Shown here one piece after another: positions 1 through 8,779 of a DNA stretch of 35,725 nucleotides. Each line of letters opens with the position of its first letter. Position 1 is the first letter of the stretch. The notes below the pieces were generated by a model, which was given only the letters and a program-made list of their open reading frames with translations, searched no databases and was not told the DNA's origin. This DNA comes from Natronincola sp. (lineage in GTDB: Bacteria; Bacillota; Limnochordia; Darwinibacteriales; Darwinibacteriaceae): contig DUPA01000264.1 of the NCBI GenBank assembly GCA_012838515.1, positions 1 through 35,725 of the forward strand. The letters are read 5' to 3'. The translations under genes and the position numbers were made by a program.

Positions 1-2
1 AT

Positions 3-257
3 GGCGTAAACGAAATAGTTCTAGGAGATGGAACGGGCTCGATAGAATTTTTTGAGGAAATATCCAAAGAATTACCTCAACTCAAAGTAAATTTAGTTGA
101 TGAAAGCCACAGTACAGAAGAAGCTAGGCGACGGTATTGGATAGAAAATCCCCCTAAAGGATTGCGGAGATTTGCTCCAACGAGCATGCAGGTGCCACCG
201 GAGCCATATGATGAATATGTGGCCGTAATCTTAGCTGAAAGATATTTGCTAAAGTAA
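3..257 (+). CDS. C-terminal fragment of YqgF/RNase H-fold-like (resolvase-like) protein, 5' truncated by window edge
   Basis: Frame 3 is open from the window start to TAA at 255-257: GVNEIVLGDGTGSIEFFEEISKELPQLKVNLVDESHSTEEARRRYWIENPPKGLRRFAPTSMQVPPEPYDEYVAVILAERYLLK. The LVDE.HSTEEARRRYW and DEYVAVILAERYL motifs recall YqgF-like RNase H folds. Confidence 0.6.
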   Translation, partial: GVNEIVLGDGTGSIEFFEEISKELPQLKVNLVDESHSTEEARRRYWIENPPKGLRRFAPTSMQVPPEPYDEYVAVILAERYLLK

Positions 258-355
258 GGTTAGTAGTTGTTGGAAAAGATGTAAAATAGCAGGTTTTTAT
301 ACCATCCGCGGAGAAAAGGTTCTTCTAGGTACAAATTCGAAAGGAGGGGGAATTA

Positions 356-1672
356 GTGCAGAAGCGATTTATTCTTTTTGTTTTCATTTTATTGTTTTGT
401 GTTTATTCAGGTTTTGCACCGACAGCATCTGCTAGTTCTTCCGCTTCAAATGTAGTTGTCTCCAGCGAAGATTGGACAATTACAGCAATTGAAAACCTTT
501 CTTCTACCCGGCAGATTCCCGGATTTGACATACCGAATAAAATCAATCGTACACAGGGTGCACTTTTAGTTTCCCGCCTTCTGCAGCATTTAACTGGTGA
601 GGACGAAGGCGATTCTCGCCGTTTTGGCGTGAGCAAAAATGTCTATTTGGATAATATGATTTTCACCTATAATCAGAGGGTTACTCCTGAAGAGGCATTA
701 ACAACAAATCAAGTTGAGGCATTATATTTGCTTGTTTTAGAATTCCGTGACGAATTGGAGATCTTGGGCTATTCTATTCAAGATTTTAATATGCTCGCCG
801 AAATGAGTCCAAGAAGAGGTCAACAAGGTCTGTTTTCTCAACGTCCACTTTTATATTCAGAACAGGCTTTATCTGCCGCTCGTAAACTTGATGACGAAAG
901 CAAGCTCAATGATTTTATCTTGCAGACTAAACAGAATAATCCGCAACAATTGGAGCAAAGTGTGGTTGAGATTATGCAACCTCCAATTGAACCTAAAAAC
1001 CTATGGACCGGACATTTTACATCAGAAGGCCGGTATTTGCCTCCTAGTAATCGTTTGATTGCACAAGAACCTACACCTGACTCACCACTAAATCCTATCC
1101 AATTAGGGGCTATAGAGGTAAGCGGAGCGTTGAGGGCTTTGGCCACGGATAATGAACCCCGTGATAAACAAGATGATTCTCAGAGCGGAGCGGGATATGG
1201 GATTCTTGTAAAGATGGGCGATCTCGCTCTGAATACAGCCTTAGATGTGGCGGTTGATCCTACTTTAGAACCGAAGATCGCTAGCACATCCGTTGGTTTG
1301 AGTTTGGATTGGGCTGACTTGTTTACCCTTAGTGCCGGAATCAAACAACAAGATTTGTTAAAGGCAGCTGCAGATGCAGAACCCGTCCTACCCTTGGTAA
1401 CTTCATTAGGTGTTGTCGTCCCCATAACTCGGGGAAGGGTACATTTGGGAATGAGTCAAGAGTGGCCAAAATCAAGTGGCGAAGAAGGAGAAAAGCCCCC
1501 TGACGATGAATCGAATCAAAGTGTGTTTTTGCCGAAGAATACTGCGGAAGTTGGTTTGAGATATGATTTTAAAAATGATAGTTCTCTGCGTTTAAATTAT
1601 ATGTTAATTGACTTTAGTGACGTTGAACAAGATCATTACAAGGCAAAAGCGGAATTTTCTATTAAATTTTAG
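356..1672 (+). CDS. Secreted/outer-membrane-type protein with N-terminal degenerate SLH-like segment and C-terminal beta-barrel-like region
   Basis: GTG start after an AGGAGGGGG-type RBS; signal peptide; SLH-like INRTQGALLVSRLL; alternating hydrophobic strands and terminal aromatic residue (...AKAEFSIKF*). Confidence 0.55.
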   Translation: MQKRFILFVFILLFCVYSGFAPTASASSSASNVVVSSEDWTITAIENLSSTRQIPGFDIPNKINRTQGALLVSRLLQHLTGEDEGDSRRFGVSKNVYLDNMIFTYNQRVTPEEALTTNQVEALYLLVLEFRDELEILGYSIQDFNMLAEMSPRRGQQGLFSQRPLLYSEQALSAARKLDDESKLNDFILQTKQNNPQQLEQSVVEIMQPPIEPKNLWTGHFTSEGRYLPPSNRLIAQEPTPDSPLNPIQLGAIEVSGALRALATDNEPRDKQDDSQSGAGYGILVKMGDLALNTALDVAVDPTLEPKIASTSVGLSLDWADLFTLSAGIKQQDLLKAAADAEPVLPLVTSLGVVVPITRGRVHLGMSQEWPKSSGEEGEKPPDDESNQSVFLPKNTAEVGLRYDFKNDSSLRLNYMLIDFSDVEQDHYKAKAEFSIKF

Positions 1673-1690
1673 GCAATGGAGGGGTAGGCT

Positions 1691-2614
1691 TTGAAAAAAA
1701 GTATAGCAATAGTATTAGCATTTCTTTTGTTAAGTGCCCTTGTTCCCCAGGGCGTTTTAGCAAACGTTACACCCTTGGATTCTTTAACTGAAGTGGAAAA
1801 CATACTTTATGGAAGTAGTCGCACCGGGGCGCTTTTAGAGCGTATTGAAGATGTTGAGACAGACATTTATGGTTCGGTGCAAGAAGGTGCAGTTTTGCTT
1901 CGAATTGCCAGAATACAAAAATTCTTAACAGATACTGGTGGAACCGGAGGCTTGCAGCTGTTTCTAAATCTTGCTGAGTGGGGATTCTCTTCCACCATGT
2001 CAACGCAGTTACCGTTCTTGCAGCGCCTTGAGGAGCTTGAAGTTGTTCTTTACGGAACTGTACAAGAAGGCTTTATTGCAAAACGGGCTGAAGAACTCAT
2101 GGAAGCAATTTGGGGAACCACGAAGCTTGATGTGAAGCAAGTTACTTTACCTGCGCGAACATTGGTTAAGATTGCTCTTTTAGAAACAGTTGATTCGGCT
2201 AACAATCAAATTGGCGATCCTGTATTATACAGGGTTGCCGAGGACGTTATGGTGGATGGTCGTATTGTGATTCCAGCGGGAACGATAGCTAATGGAACGG
2301 TTGCTGAAGTTACGTCTGCGGGGCGCTTAGGCAAAGACGGGCGAATATTACTTGAATTCAACCGTGTTACTGCATTAGATGGTACTTTGATCGGCCTTAA
2401 AGTAGATGAGACTGCAACCCAGAGAAATAAATCTCTTGAATTGGCTGCCGGTGCCAGTATGGCGGGTATTGTATTATTAGGTCCCGTTGGGCTTGTGGGA
2501 GGCTACTTCATTAAAGGAAAAGATGTGGCAATTGAAAAGAACTTACAGTTTTATGTGGAAACTACTAAAGCTATTAATGTCTCGGGCTTTCATTTTAGAC
2601 CGGCGTCTTACTAA
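1691..2614 (+). CDS. Secreted protein with repeated LYGS/T..G.LL.RI..(V/L)E motifs and a C-terminal hydrophobic segment
   Basis: Signal peptide; internal repeats (ENILYGSSRTGALLERIEDVE, TDIYGSVQEGAVLLRIARIQ, EVVLYGTVQEGFIAKRAEELM, EAIWGTT); glycine-rich hydrophobic helix near the C-terminus. Confidence 0.5.
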   Translation: MKKSIAIVLAFLLLSALVPQGVLANVTPLDSLTEVENILYGSSRTGALLERIEDVETDIYGSVQEGAVLLRIARIQKFLTDTGGTGGLQLFLNLAEWGFSSTMSTQLPFLQRLEELEVVLYGTVQEGFIAKRAEELMEAIWGTTKLDVKQVTLPARTLVKIALLETVDSANNQIGDPVLYRVAEDVMVDGRIVIPAGTIANGTVAEVTSAGRLGKDGRILLEFNRVTALDGTLIGLKVDETATQRNKSLELAAGASMAGIVLLGPVGLVGGYFIKGKDVAIEKNLQFYVETTKAINVSGFHFRPASY

Positions 2615-2702
2615 GATTTAAGAAAACCTATTTTTTGAGAACCGAGGTCCTACGGGTTCCACGGTTCTTGTTATGTAATTTGTAATAGGGGAATTCATTG
2701 AT

Positions 2703-4901
2703 ATGAGGTGTAGGGGCAATATGAGGAAATCGCGAACAAAAGTAACAATATGTATGTTTTTACTAGTAATATTGATTTATGGCCTGCCCGCTACGGCTAA
2801 CGAGTACTTACTTGGGGTAGGCGATGTATTAGCAATTTCGGTATGGGGTCATAATGAACTTACAACTGAAGTTGCCGTAAGACCGGATGGTTACCTCACT
2901 TTCCCCCTTGTCGGCGATATATGGGCTGTGGATAAAACCGCTAGAGCCCTGTCTAAAGAGATTCAAAGCCAGTTAGCCGAGTACATTGTCAATCCGCAAG
3001 TAACAGTGATTATTAGCCACTTTCGTACGCTTCAGGTACAAGTCTTAGGTGAAGTAAGATCCACAGGTTATTACAATTTAAAGTCAGGTTCAAGACTGAT
3101 GGATGTATTGGCTTTAGCGGGTGGACCCACTAAAAGCGCGGATCTTGATAAGGTTAGTATTACCCGTTACAATATGAATTCTCAGGGCATTGAGTTGACC
3201 AGTGTTTTGCACATAGACGTTAATCAGTTTATTCAAGGTGGAGACCTGAAATCAAATCCCATTATTCAAAGCGGTGATATGATTTTCATTCCCACCACAG
3301 GAAGGGCCACAATTTTTGGCGAAGTTCGTCAACCGACCAGTTACGATTTGGGTAGTGGGCTAGGTATTCTTGATCTTTTAGCTTTAGCCGGTGGCGCACT
3401 GGATTCGGCTGATTTGGCGAGGGTGGTTGTGACAAGTCAAGGCGAAGATAAACCAAATGAACGAATAGTTAATGTACAAAGCATAATGTCCGGTGGTAGT
3501 AAAGATGTGCGCATAGATCCAAATGATGTTGTCTTTGTTCCGAAGAAACAGCAAGTCATGTTATTTGGTGCAGTTAAATCGCCCGGTATTTATGTTCTGG
3601 ATAAAGAAACCTCTTTGATAGATTTGTTGGCGAGGTCCGGGGGTTTGTTACCTTCCGGCAATAGCTCTTCAATATCAATTACCCGAAACGTCGATGGCGA
3701 ACAGGATATTTCCATTGTAAACGCATCGCCGGGTCTTAGCGGACAAAAAGGTGGGGACAACCCGCTTCTAGTTGCCGATGATTTAATCTTCGTGCCTGAA
3801 GGAGAACAAAACGCATTGGTCTTAGGTGAAGTTCGTTCCCCGGGTGCATATGCGGTTAAGGAACATACTACAGTTTTAGATCTTTTGGCACAAGCCGGGG
3901 GCACCCATGAAAGGGCCGGAGAAAATATAACTTTAACAAGAAACGGTGAAAGTAAGGAAATTAATTTATATACCTTGGAACGCCAAGGGTTAAATAATGA
4001 AAAAGTAATGCCCGGTGATGTTATTTATGTAGCAGAGGTCAGACGGCAAGTCTTAGTATTGGGCGAAGTGCGCAATCCCGGTTACTTTCAATTTAGAGTA
4101 GGTGATCGGATATTGGACGCCATTGCTTCGGCCGGCGGGCTAACAAGCGATGCCCAAGAAGATCAAGTGTCTTTAACTCGACATACTCAAGAAAAAGTAA
4201 ATATCTCCATACACGACTTTGGAAGACTTATGACAGAACGCTCTTTGCCTGACAATGTTCTTCTGCATCCACAAGATGTGATTATAGTTCCGAAGGCCAA
4301 TCGCAATGTATTGGTTTTCGGGGAAGTGGCCAGATCCGGTGTTTATACATTACCGCCTGATGGACGTATTTTAGACATTCTGGCCCTAGCGGGTGGAGTG
4401 CAACAAACATCGGGTATTCAGACAATTGTCTTAACCAGACAGGATGGGGAAGACGAGAGGGTATGGCATGTTGATTATCAGGATCTTATGGACAACCAGA
4501 ATGAGCACAATTTAGCTGTTGATGGTGGAGACGTTATTTATGTTCCCGCATCTAAGAAGCAGATCTTAGTTTTGGGACAAGTTAAGAACCCCGGGGCCTA
4601 TAATTTACCCCCGGGAGGGCGCGTCATGGATGCTTTGGCACTCGCAGGGGGCCCATTAGAAAGGGCTGCTTTGGAAAACGTGGGAATTTATCGAGATGGA
4701 TCAGTTGAAGACTCTGAATCAGTAATTATGGGTAAAGATAAGGTCTTGTTTACAGGTGATGTGAAGGAAAATCCCCAACTAGAAGGTGGAGACATAATTT
4801 ATATACCGGAAACCAAAAAGCCGGATTGGCTCAAGATATTTAGTTTTGTTGGAGCAATTAAATCATTTAAAGATGCCGTGAAAAGCATACTTACTTTCTA
4901 G
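2703..4901 (+). CDS. Polysaccharide export protein (Wza/poly_export family N-terminus) with seven SLBB repeats
   Basis: Signal peptide, then LLGVGDVLAISVWGHNELTTEVAVRPDGYLTFPLVGDI (poly_export signature) and seven copies of a VLVLGEVRNPGxYxLxxGxRxLDxLALAGG-like motif. Confidence 0.9.
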   Translation: MRCRGNMRKSRTKVTICMFLLVILIYGLPATANEYLLGVGDVLAISVWGHNELTTEVAVRPDGYLTFPLVGDIWAVDKTARALSKEIQSQLAEYIVNPQVTVIISHFRTLQVQVLGEVRSTGYYNLKSGSRLMDVLALAGGPTKSADLDKVSITRYNMNSQGIELTSVLHIDVNQFIQGGDLKSNPIIQSGDMIFIPTTGRATIFGEVRQPTSYDLGSGLGILDLLALAGGALDSADLARVVVTSQGEDKPNERIVNVQSIMSGGSKDVRIDPNDVVFVPKKQQVMLFGAVKSPGIYVLDKETSLIDLLARSGGLLPSGNSSSISITRNVDGEQDISIVNASPGLSGQKGGDNPLLVADDLIFVPEGEQNALVLGEVRSPGAYAVKEHTTVLDLLAQAGGTHERAGENITLTRNGESKEINLYTLERQGLNNEKVMPGDVIYVAEVRRQVLVLGEVRNPGYFQFRVGDRILDAIASAGGLTSDAQEDQVSLTRHTQEKVNISIHDFGRLMTERSLPDNVLLHPQDVIIVPKANRNVLVFGEVARSGVYTLPPDGRILDILALAGGVQQTSGIQTIVLTRQDGEDERVWHVDYQDLMDNQNEHNLAVDGGDVIYVPASKKQILVLGQVKNPGAYNLPPGGRVMDALALAGGPLERAALENVGIYRDGSVEDSESVIMGKDKVLFTGDVKENPQLEGGDIIYIPETKKPDWLKIFSFVGAIKSFKDAVKSILTF

Positions 4902-4913
4902 GGAGGTGATCTG

Positions 4914-6341
4914 ATGGATATGGAGGAAATGGATTTACGAGAATATTGGGAGATAATCATCAAAAAACGAGTGCTAATTTTAGTGGTTCTTTTTCTTGTG
5001 GTGTTAGCAGTAACAATATATAGTCTTGTTGCCACTCCAATATATGAGGCAACGACAACAGTCATTGTGCAGGAGCAAGGGGCAAGCCAAATGTTGTTTT
5101 TGGATGGTTTTTCGAATATGGGTAAAAATCAGGCCCAAAATTATATTCAGATTATGAAAAGCCGAAATATTTTGGAGCAAGTTCATGACAGGGCGGGGCT
5201 CTCCGAAGAGTATGATTTAATCAAGTTGGCTAAGAAGTTAAATATACAACCCGTTCAGGGCAGTGACTTACTGGCGATTAGCATACAATCCTCAGATCCC
5301 GAAGAAGCGCAATTAATAGTTAATTCATTGGCAGACGTTTTTATAAATTGGAATACTCTTTATAGGCAAGATGATGTACGTAGTGCAAGGGAGTTTATTC
5401 AAAGACAACTTATTACTGTTGAAGAGAATCTAAAGTTGGCCGAAGAAAATCTAAAGCAATTTAGGGAAGACGAAAAGCTTCTATCCCCAACGGAAGAAAC
5501 CATTGCAGGTATTGGGCAATTAGCAAACCTAGAAAAATTACAGGCTGAAGCGGATATTGCCATCAGAGAGACTCAAGAAAGAATTGAAAGGGTACATGCT
5601 AAATTATCAGCGGAAGAGGAAACATTTGTATCGAGCACGACAATTGGGGAAAACGCTTTCGTAACCCAATATAGGGCACGCTTGGCGGATCTGGAGATTT
5701 CGTTATCAGGCGCTAGAGAAAAATATACTGATTTACACCCTTCTGTACTGGCGATTCAGGCTGAGATAGAGGATATTAAAGAAAAACTGGCTGATCAAGT
5801 TGAACGAGTGATTGGAACTGAAACAAGAACCGTTAATCCAATACACCGCGAATTATATGGAAGTTTAATCGATCTTGAAGTGGGCTTGAATGCTTATCAC
5901 GCGCGTAAATTAGCTTTGCAAGAGATAATTGACTCTACAGAGGATAAACTTGGACTTTTACCCCAGAAGGAATTGCAATTAGTTCGCCTAATGAGGGATA
6001 GCAAAGTTCTAGAAGAACTCTATGTCATGCTACGTACTAAGGTTGAAGAAACTCGTATCACTGAAGCTATGCAAACTGCCGATGTACATGTTATAGATAC
6101 AGCTTTATTGCCGGAGCTTCCTGTTAAGCCAAGGGTTAAGTTAAATATAGCAATAAGTATCGTTCTTGGTGCTTTCTTAGGAGTTGGCTTGGCATTCTTA
6201 ATAGAGTTTATGGACAATACTGTGAAAACAAAGGAAGACGCCGAACGTCTCTTGGGAATTCCCGTTCTCGGTCAAATTCCCGATTTCGACTTTGGAAAAA
6301 GTATGGAAAAACGTAAAATCTTTACGAGAAAAAGGGTGTGA
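4914..6341 (+). CDS. Wzz/GumC-type chain-length determinant protein
   Basis: Two terminal TM segments, central coiled coil, N-terminal YWEIIIKKRVLILVVLFLVVLAVTIYSLVATPIYEATTTV, C-terminal PVKPRVKLNIAISIVLGAFLGVGLAFLIEFMDNTVKT. Confidence 0.9.
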   Translation: MDMEEMDLREYWEIIIKKRVLILVVLFLVVLAVTIYSLVATPIYEATTTVIVQEQGASQMLFLDGFSNMGKNQAQNYIQIMKSRNILEQVHDRAGLSEEYDLIKLAKKLNIQPVQGSDLLAISIQSSDPEEAQLIVNSLADVFINWNTLYRQDDVRSAREFIQRQLITVEENLKLAEENLKQFREDEKLLSPTEETIAGIGQLANLEKLQAEADIAIRETQERIERVHAKLSAEEETFVSSTTIGENAFVTQYRARLADLEISLSGAREKYTDLHPSVLAIQAEIEDIKEKLADQVERVIGTETRTVNPIHRELYGSLIDLEVGLNAYHARKLALQEIIDSTEDKLGLLPQKELQLVRLMRDSKVLEELYVMLRTKVEETRITEAMQTADVHVIDTALLPELPVKPRVKLNIAISIVLGAFLGVGLAFLIEFMDNTVKTKEDAERLLGIPVLGQIPDFDFGKSMEKRKIFTRKRV

Positions 6342-7054
6342 GATTTGTGCGTAAAGGGCGTAAACAAGAAAATGGTAGGGCGCGCTTAATTGTGCATGAC
6401 GATCCTAAAGCGGTGGGAAGTGAAGCGTTTAGAACACTTAGGACTAATTTGCAATTCACTAGTCCCGATCAAGATTTAAAGTCAATTTTATTAACCAGTG
6501 CCGGACCGGGTGAAGGTAAATCTACAGTGTCAGCTAATTTGGCCGTTGCCTGGTCTCAATCGGGCGCAAAAGTTGTGCTAGTAGGTTGCGACCTTCGTAA
6601 ACCTGTTCTTCATGAAATGTTTTCCATTAGGAATGTTCCGGGTTTAAGTGCTGTGCTTTCCGGAGCCGCATCTTTAAAAGATGCTATCGTTTCCAGCAAT
6701 ATCCCCGGTTTAGATGTTATTCCCGCGGGTCCGCTTCCCCCAAACCCGGCTGAGCTTCTTCAATCTAAAGCAATGGTATCGGTTATTGAAGAACTGGAAA
6801 AAAGCTACGATATGGTTATCTTAGATGGTACTCCTGTGATTGCAGTTACAGATGCTGCTGTGATGGCAAATCAAGTAGATGGAATTGTGCTTGTTATAGG
6901 TTCTAATCAGGTGCCCAGGGAAATGGCTTTACAAGCTAAAAACTTGTTAGAGCAAGCGCAGGCCAAATTACTTGGGGTTATTATGAATAAGGTTAAATTC
7001 AAAGAATCAAATATGTATTACTATTATTATAATGAAGTGGATCAAGCGCAATGA
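6338..7054 (+). CDS. BY-kinase (CpsD/CapB-type tyrosine-protein kinase)
   Basis: Walker A SAGPGEGKSTVSANLAVAWSQ, Walker A' VVLVGCDLRKP, Walker B MVILDGTPV, C-terminal tyrosine cluster NMYYYYYNE. Confidence 0.92.
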   Translation: MRFVRKGRKQENGRARLIVHDDPKAVGSEAFRTLRTNLQFTSPDQDLKSILLTSAGPGEGKSTVSANLAVAWSQSGAKVVLVGCDLRKPVLHEMFSIRNVPGLSAVLSGAASLKDAIVSSNIPGLDVIPAGPLPPNPAELLQSKAMVSVIEELEKSYDMVILDGTPVIAVTDAAVMANQVDGIVLVIGSNQVPREMALQAKNLLEQAQAKLLGVIMNKVKFKESNMYYYYYNEVDQAQ

Positions 7055-7809
7055 TAGATCTTCATACACACATTTTACCAACTGTAGATGATGGTGCTGC
7101 AGACTTGTCCATGTCCTTGGGCATGGGGAATTACGGGGTTGAGCATGGTGTAATCAAGGTGGCAGCCACCCCCCATTTCTATTCAATTCCGGATTGGTCA
7201 TTAATAAAAGAAAAAGTATCCCAATTACAGAGTGAATTCGATAATGCCGGGATCCCTATTGAGTTAGTCGCGGGAGCCGAGATTTTCGTAGATAATAGTA
7301 TTTTAGAATTGGATAAGGAAGATATCCCTACCTATGGCGATGGTGGTAAATATAGTCTCATTGAATTCCCGATGCAACAAGTGTCTTGGAATGCCGAACA
7401 AGTCATTTTTCATCTTCAGGTTAATGATATTACTCCGATTATTGCCCATCCTGAACGCTATAGGCAGGTGGTAGAGGATCCTGAAGTAGTCTTAAATTGG
7501 ATAAATTTAGGTTGCCTGATTCAAATGAATGCAGGTAGCATATTAGGTAGATTTGGCTCGAAGGTCAAGGAAACCTCTGAGATCATGCTCACCCATAACA
7601 TGGTACATTTGGTAGCAAGTGACGCCCACGGCTCAGAACGCCGTCGTCTCAATCTTCCGGAAGCTTACGAAGAATTAACCAAAGTAGTTGGAGAAGCTAA
7701 GGCTACTGATCTTGTACGTAATAATCCAAATTGTATATTAGAAGGGGATTTCCATCCCACTGAAGAACCGCTGAAATATAAGAAAAAGAAAAGATTCTTT
7801 TTCCTTTAA
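7051..7809 (+). CDS. CpsB/YwqE-type PHP tyrosine-protein phosphatase
   Basis: MIDLHTHILPTVDDGA..., IAHPERY, LVASDAHGSERRR; overlaps the end of the BY-kinase gene. Confidence 0.92.
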   Translation: MIDLHTHILPTVDDGAADLSMSLGMGNYGVEHGVIKVAATPHFYSIPDWSLIKEKVSQLQSEFDNAGIPIELVAGAEIFVDNSILELDKEDIPTYGDGGKYSLIEFPMQQVSWNAEQVIFHLQVNDITPIIAHPERYRQVVEDPEVVLNWINLGCLIQMNAGSILGRFGSKVKETSEIMLTHNMVHLVASDAHGSERRRLNLPEAYEELTKVVGEAKATDLVRNNPNCILEGDFHPTEEPLKYKKKKRFFFL

Positions 7810-7857
7810 ATGAATACCATCTGCTGACTATCCGTATATTAAGGTCAGGAGGTGTTT

Positions 7858-7998
7858 GTGGTGGTATTTTGCCGTTTTACTTGCACTAAGAGAGATAAAT
7901 GCGATCAATTGGAGTTTTACTGTTCGCACTTTGAACGTCGCATGGAAATCGATTTGCTGGAAAAATGCCAACATTGTACAGAATACAAATCCATGTAA
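7858..7998 (+). CDS. Cys-rich miniprotein of unknown function (46 aa)
   Basis: Read by hand: AGGAGG RBS then GTG; translation M(V)VVFCRFTCTKRDKCDQLEFYCSHFERRMEIDLLEKCQHCTEYKSM*, with six cysteines. Below the size cutoff of the ORF track. Confidence 0.6.
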   Translation: MVVFCRFTCTKRDKCDQLEFYCSHFERRMEIDLLEKCQHCTEYKSM

Positions 7999-8031
7999 GC
8001 ATCACCCCATAAGGAAAGGGGACTAATAGCA

Positions 8032-8487
8032 TTGCTCCGGTGGATGATCGTTATAGTCTATATTGCTTCAATGTTTTTATTCGCGGGCCAAGAAACATCT
8101 AGTGCAAATTTCACCAATAAATTCTTAGCGAAATTGTTGCCGCAATTAAGTCGTGCAGAGTTAAAGTCCTTTGTTCTAATATTACGCAAAGTTGGGCATG
8201 TTTTGGCATATGGAGTTTTAATGTACTTGATGTATAACGCGTGCCATAAGACGAAAAGTACACGACGAATTGCCTTACCATTAGCGGCTGTGGTAACTTT
8301 CTTGGTGGCAATGGCAGATGAAATGTATCAAATGCGACTTGTACATCGAACCGGGGCTTGGAAAGACGTGGCAATTGATAGTGGTGGGATTGTATTTGTT
8401 AGTCTTGTAATCTGGTTGCGGGAAACGATTAGAAAAAAGAAAACCTCCAAGCCGTTGGAGAAGGCTGGAGATGAGGATGTAAACTAA
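8032..8487 (+). CDS. VanZ-like family protein
   Basis: TTG start; four hydrophobic segments with KVGHVLAYGVLMYL and ADEMYQMRLVHRTGAWKDVAIDSGGIV (VanZ-like signatures). Confidence 0.85.
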   Translation: MLRWMIVIVYIASMFLFAGQETSSANFTNKFLAKLLPQLSRAELKSFVLILRKVGHVLAYGVLMYLMYNACHKTKSTRRIALPLAAVVTFLVAMADEMYQMRLVHRTGAWKDVAIDSGGIVFVSLVIWLRETIRKKKTSKPLEKAGDEDVN

Positions 8488-8520
8488 AGCCTCTATCTAT
8501 CACTCTAGATAGGGGCTTTT
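8486..8520. terminator. Bidirectional intrinsic terminator between convergent genes
   Basis: AAAGCCTCTATCTA-TCACTC-TAGATAGGGGCTTTT; 11-bp stem (GCCTCTATCTA/TAGATAGGGGC) with flanking A/T tracts. Confidence 0.8.
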
Positions 8521-8709
8521 CTATATTGATTTTTTTAGTAAAGCGTTTCTTTCGGCTTCAGACACTTGGGTGGACCGCTCAAGTTCTTCATCTGGGCTTT
8601 TAATACCGGCTGCTTTTCGCAACAAGCTATTTTCCAGTTTTAAGAGTTCAATTTCTTCGAGTAAGGCTTGAATTTTTTCTTCAGACTTATTCACTAGAAA
8701 AACTCCCAT
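8521..8709 (-). CDS. Small predicted coiled-coil protein
   Basis: ORF with heptad-like EEKIQALLEEIELLKLENSLLRK; immediately upstream of the shared terminator. True start may be internal (VNKSEEK). Confidence 0.5.
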   Translation of the reverse strand: MGVFLVNKSEEKIQALLEEIELLKLENSLLRKAAGIKSPDEELERSTQVSEAERNALLKKSI

Positions 8710-8779
8710 CTGATTTTTTTTATTTTCTTCGGCAAATTTCGTCGTTTCCCTGCAAAAACTAGAAAAATTATACCATATT

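Noticed and set aside
838-1146. Minus-strand ORF of 102 aa (and similar antisense ORFs at 403-636, 1180-1425, 3590-3904, 12477-12806, 22597-22935, 22949-23311, 31539-31883)
   Set aside because: All lie antisense to better-supported genes and have low-complexity or implausible translations.
3055-4640. DNA-level tandem repeat in the SLBB gene
   Set aside because: Similarity is at protein-domain level (SLBB repeats); the nucleotide copies are diverged, so it is not a tandem DNA repeat or CRISPR-like array.
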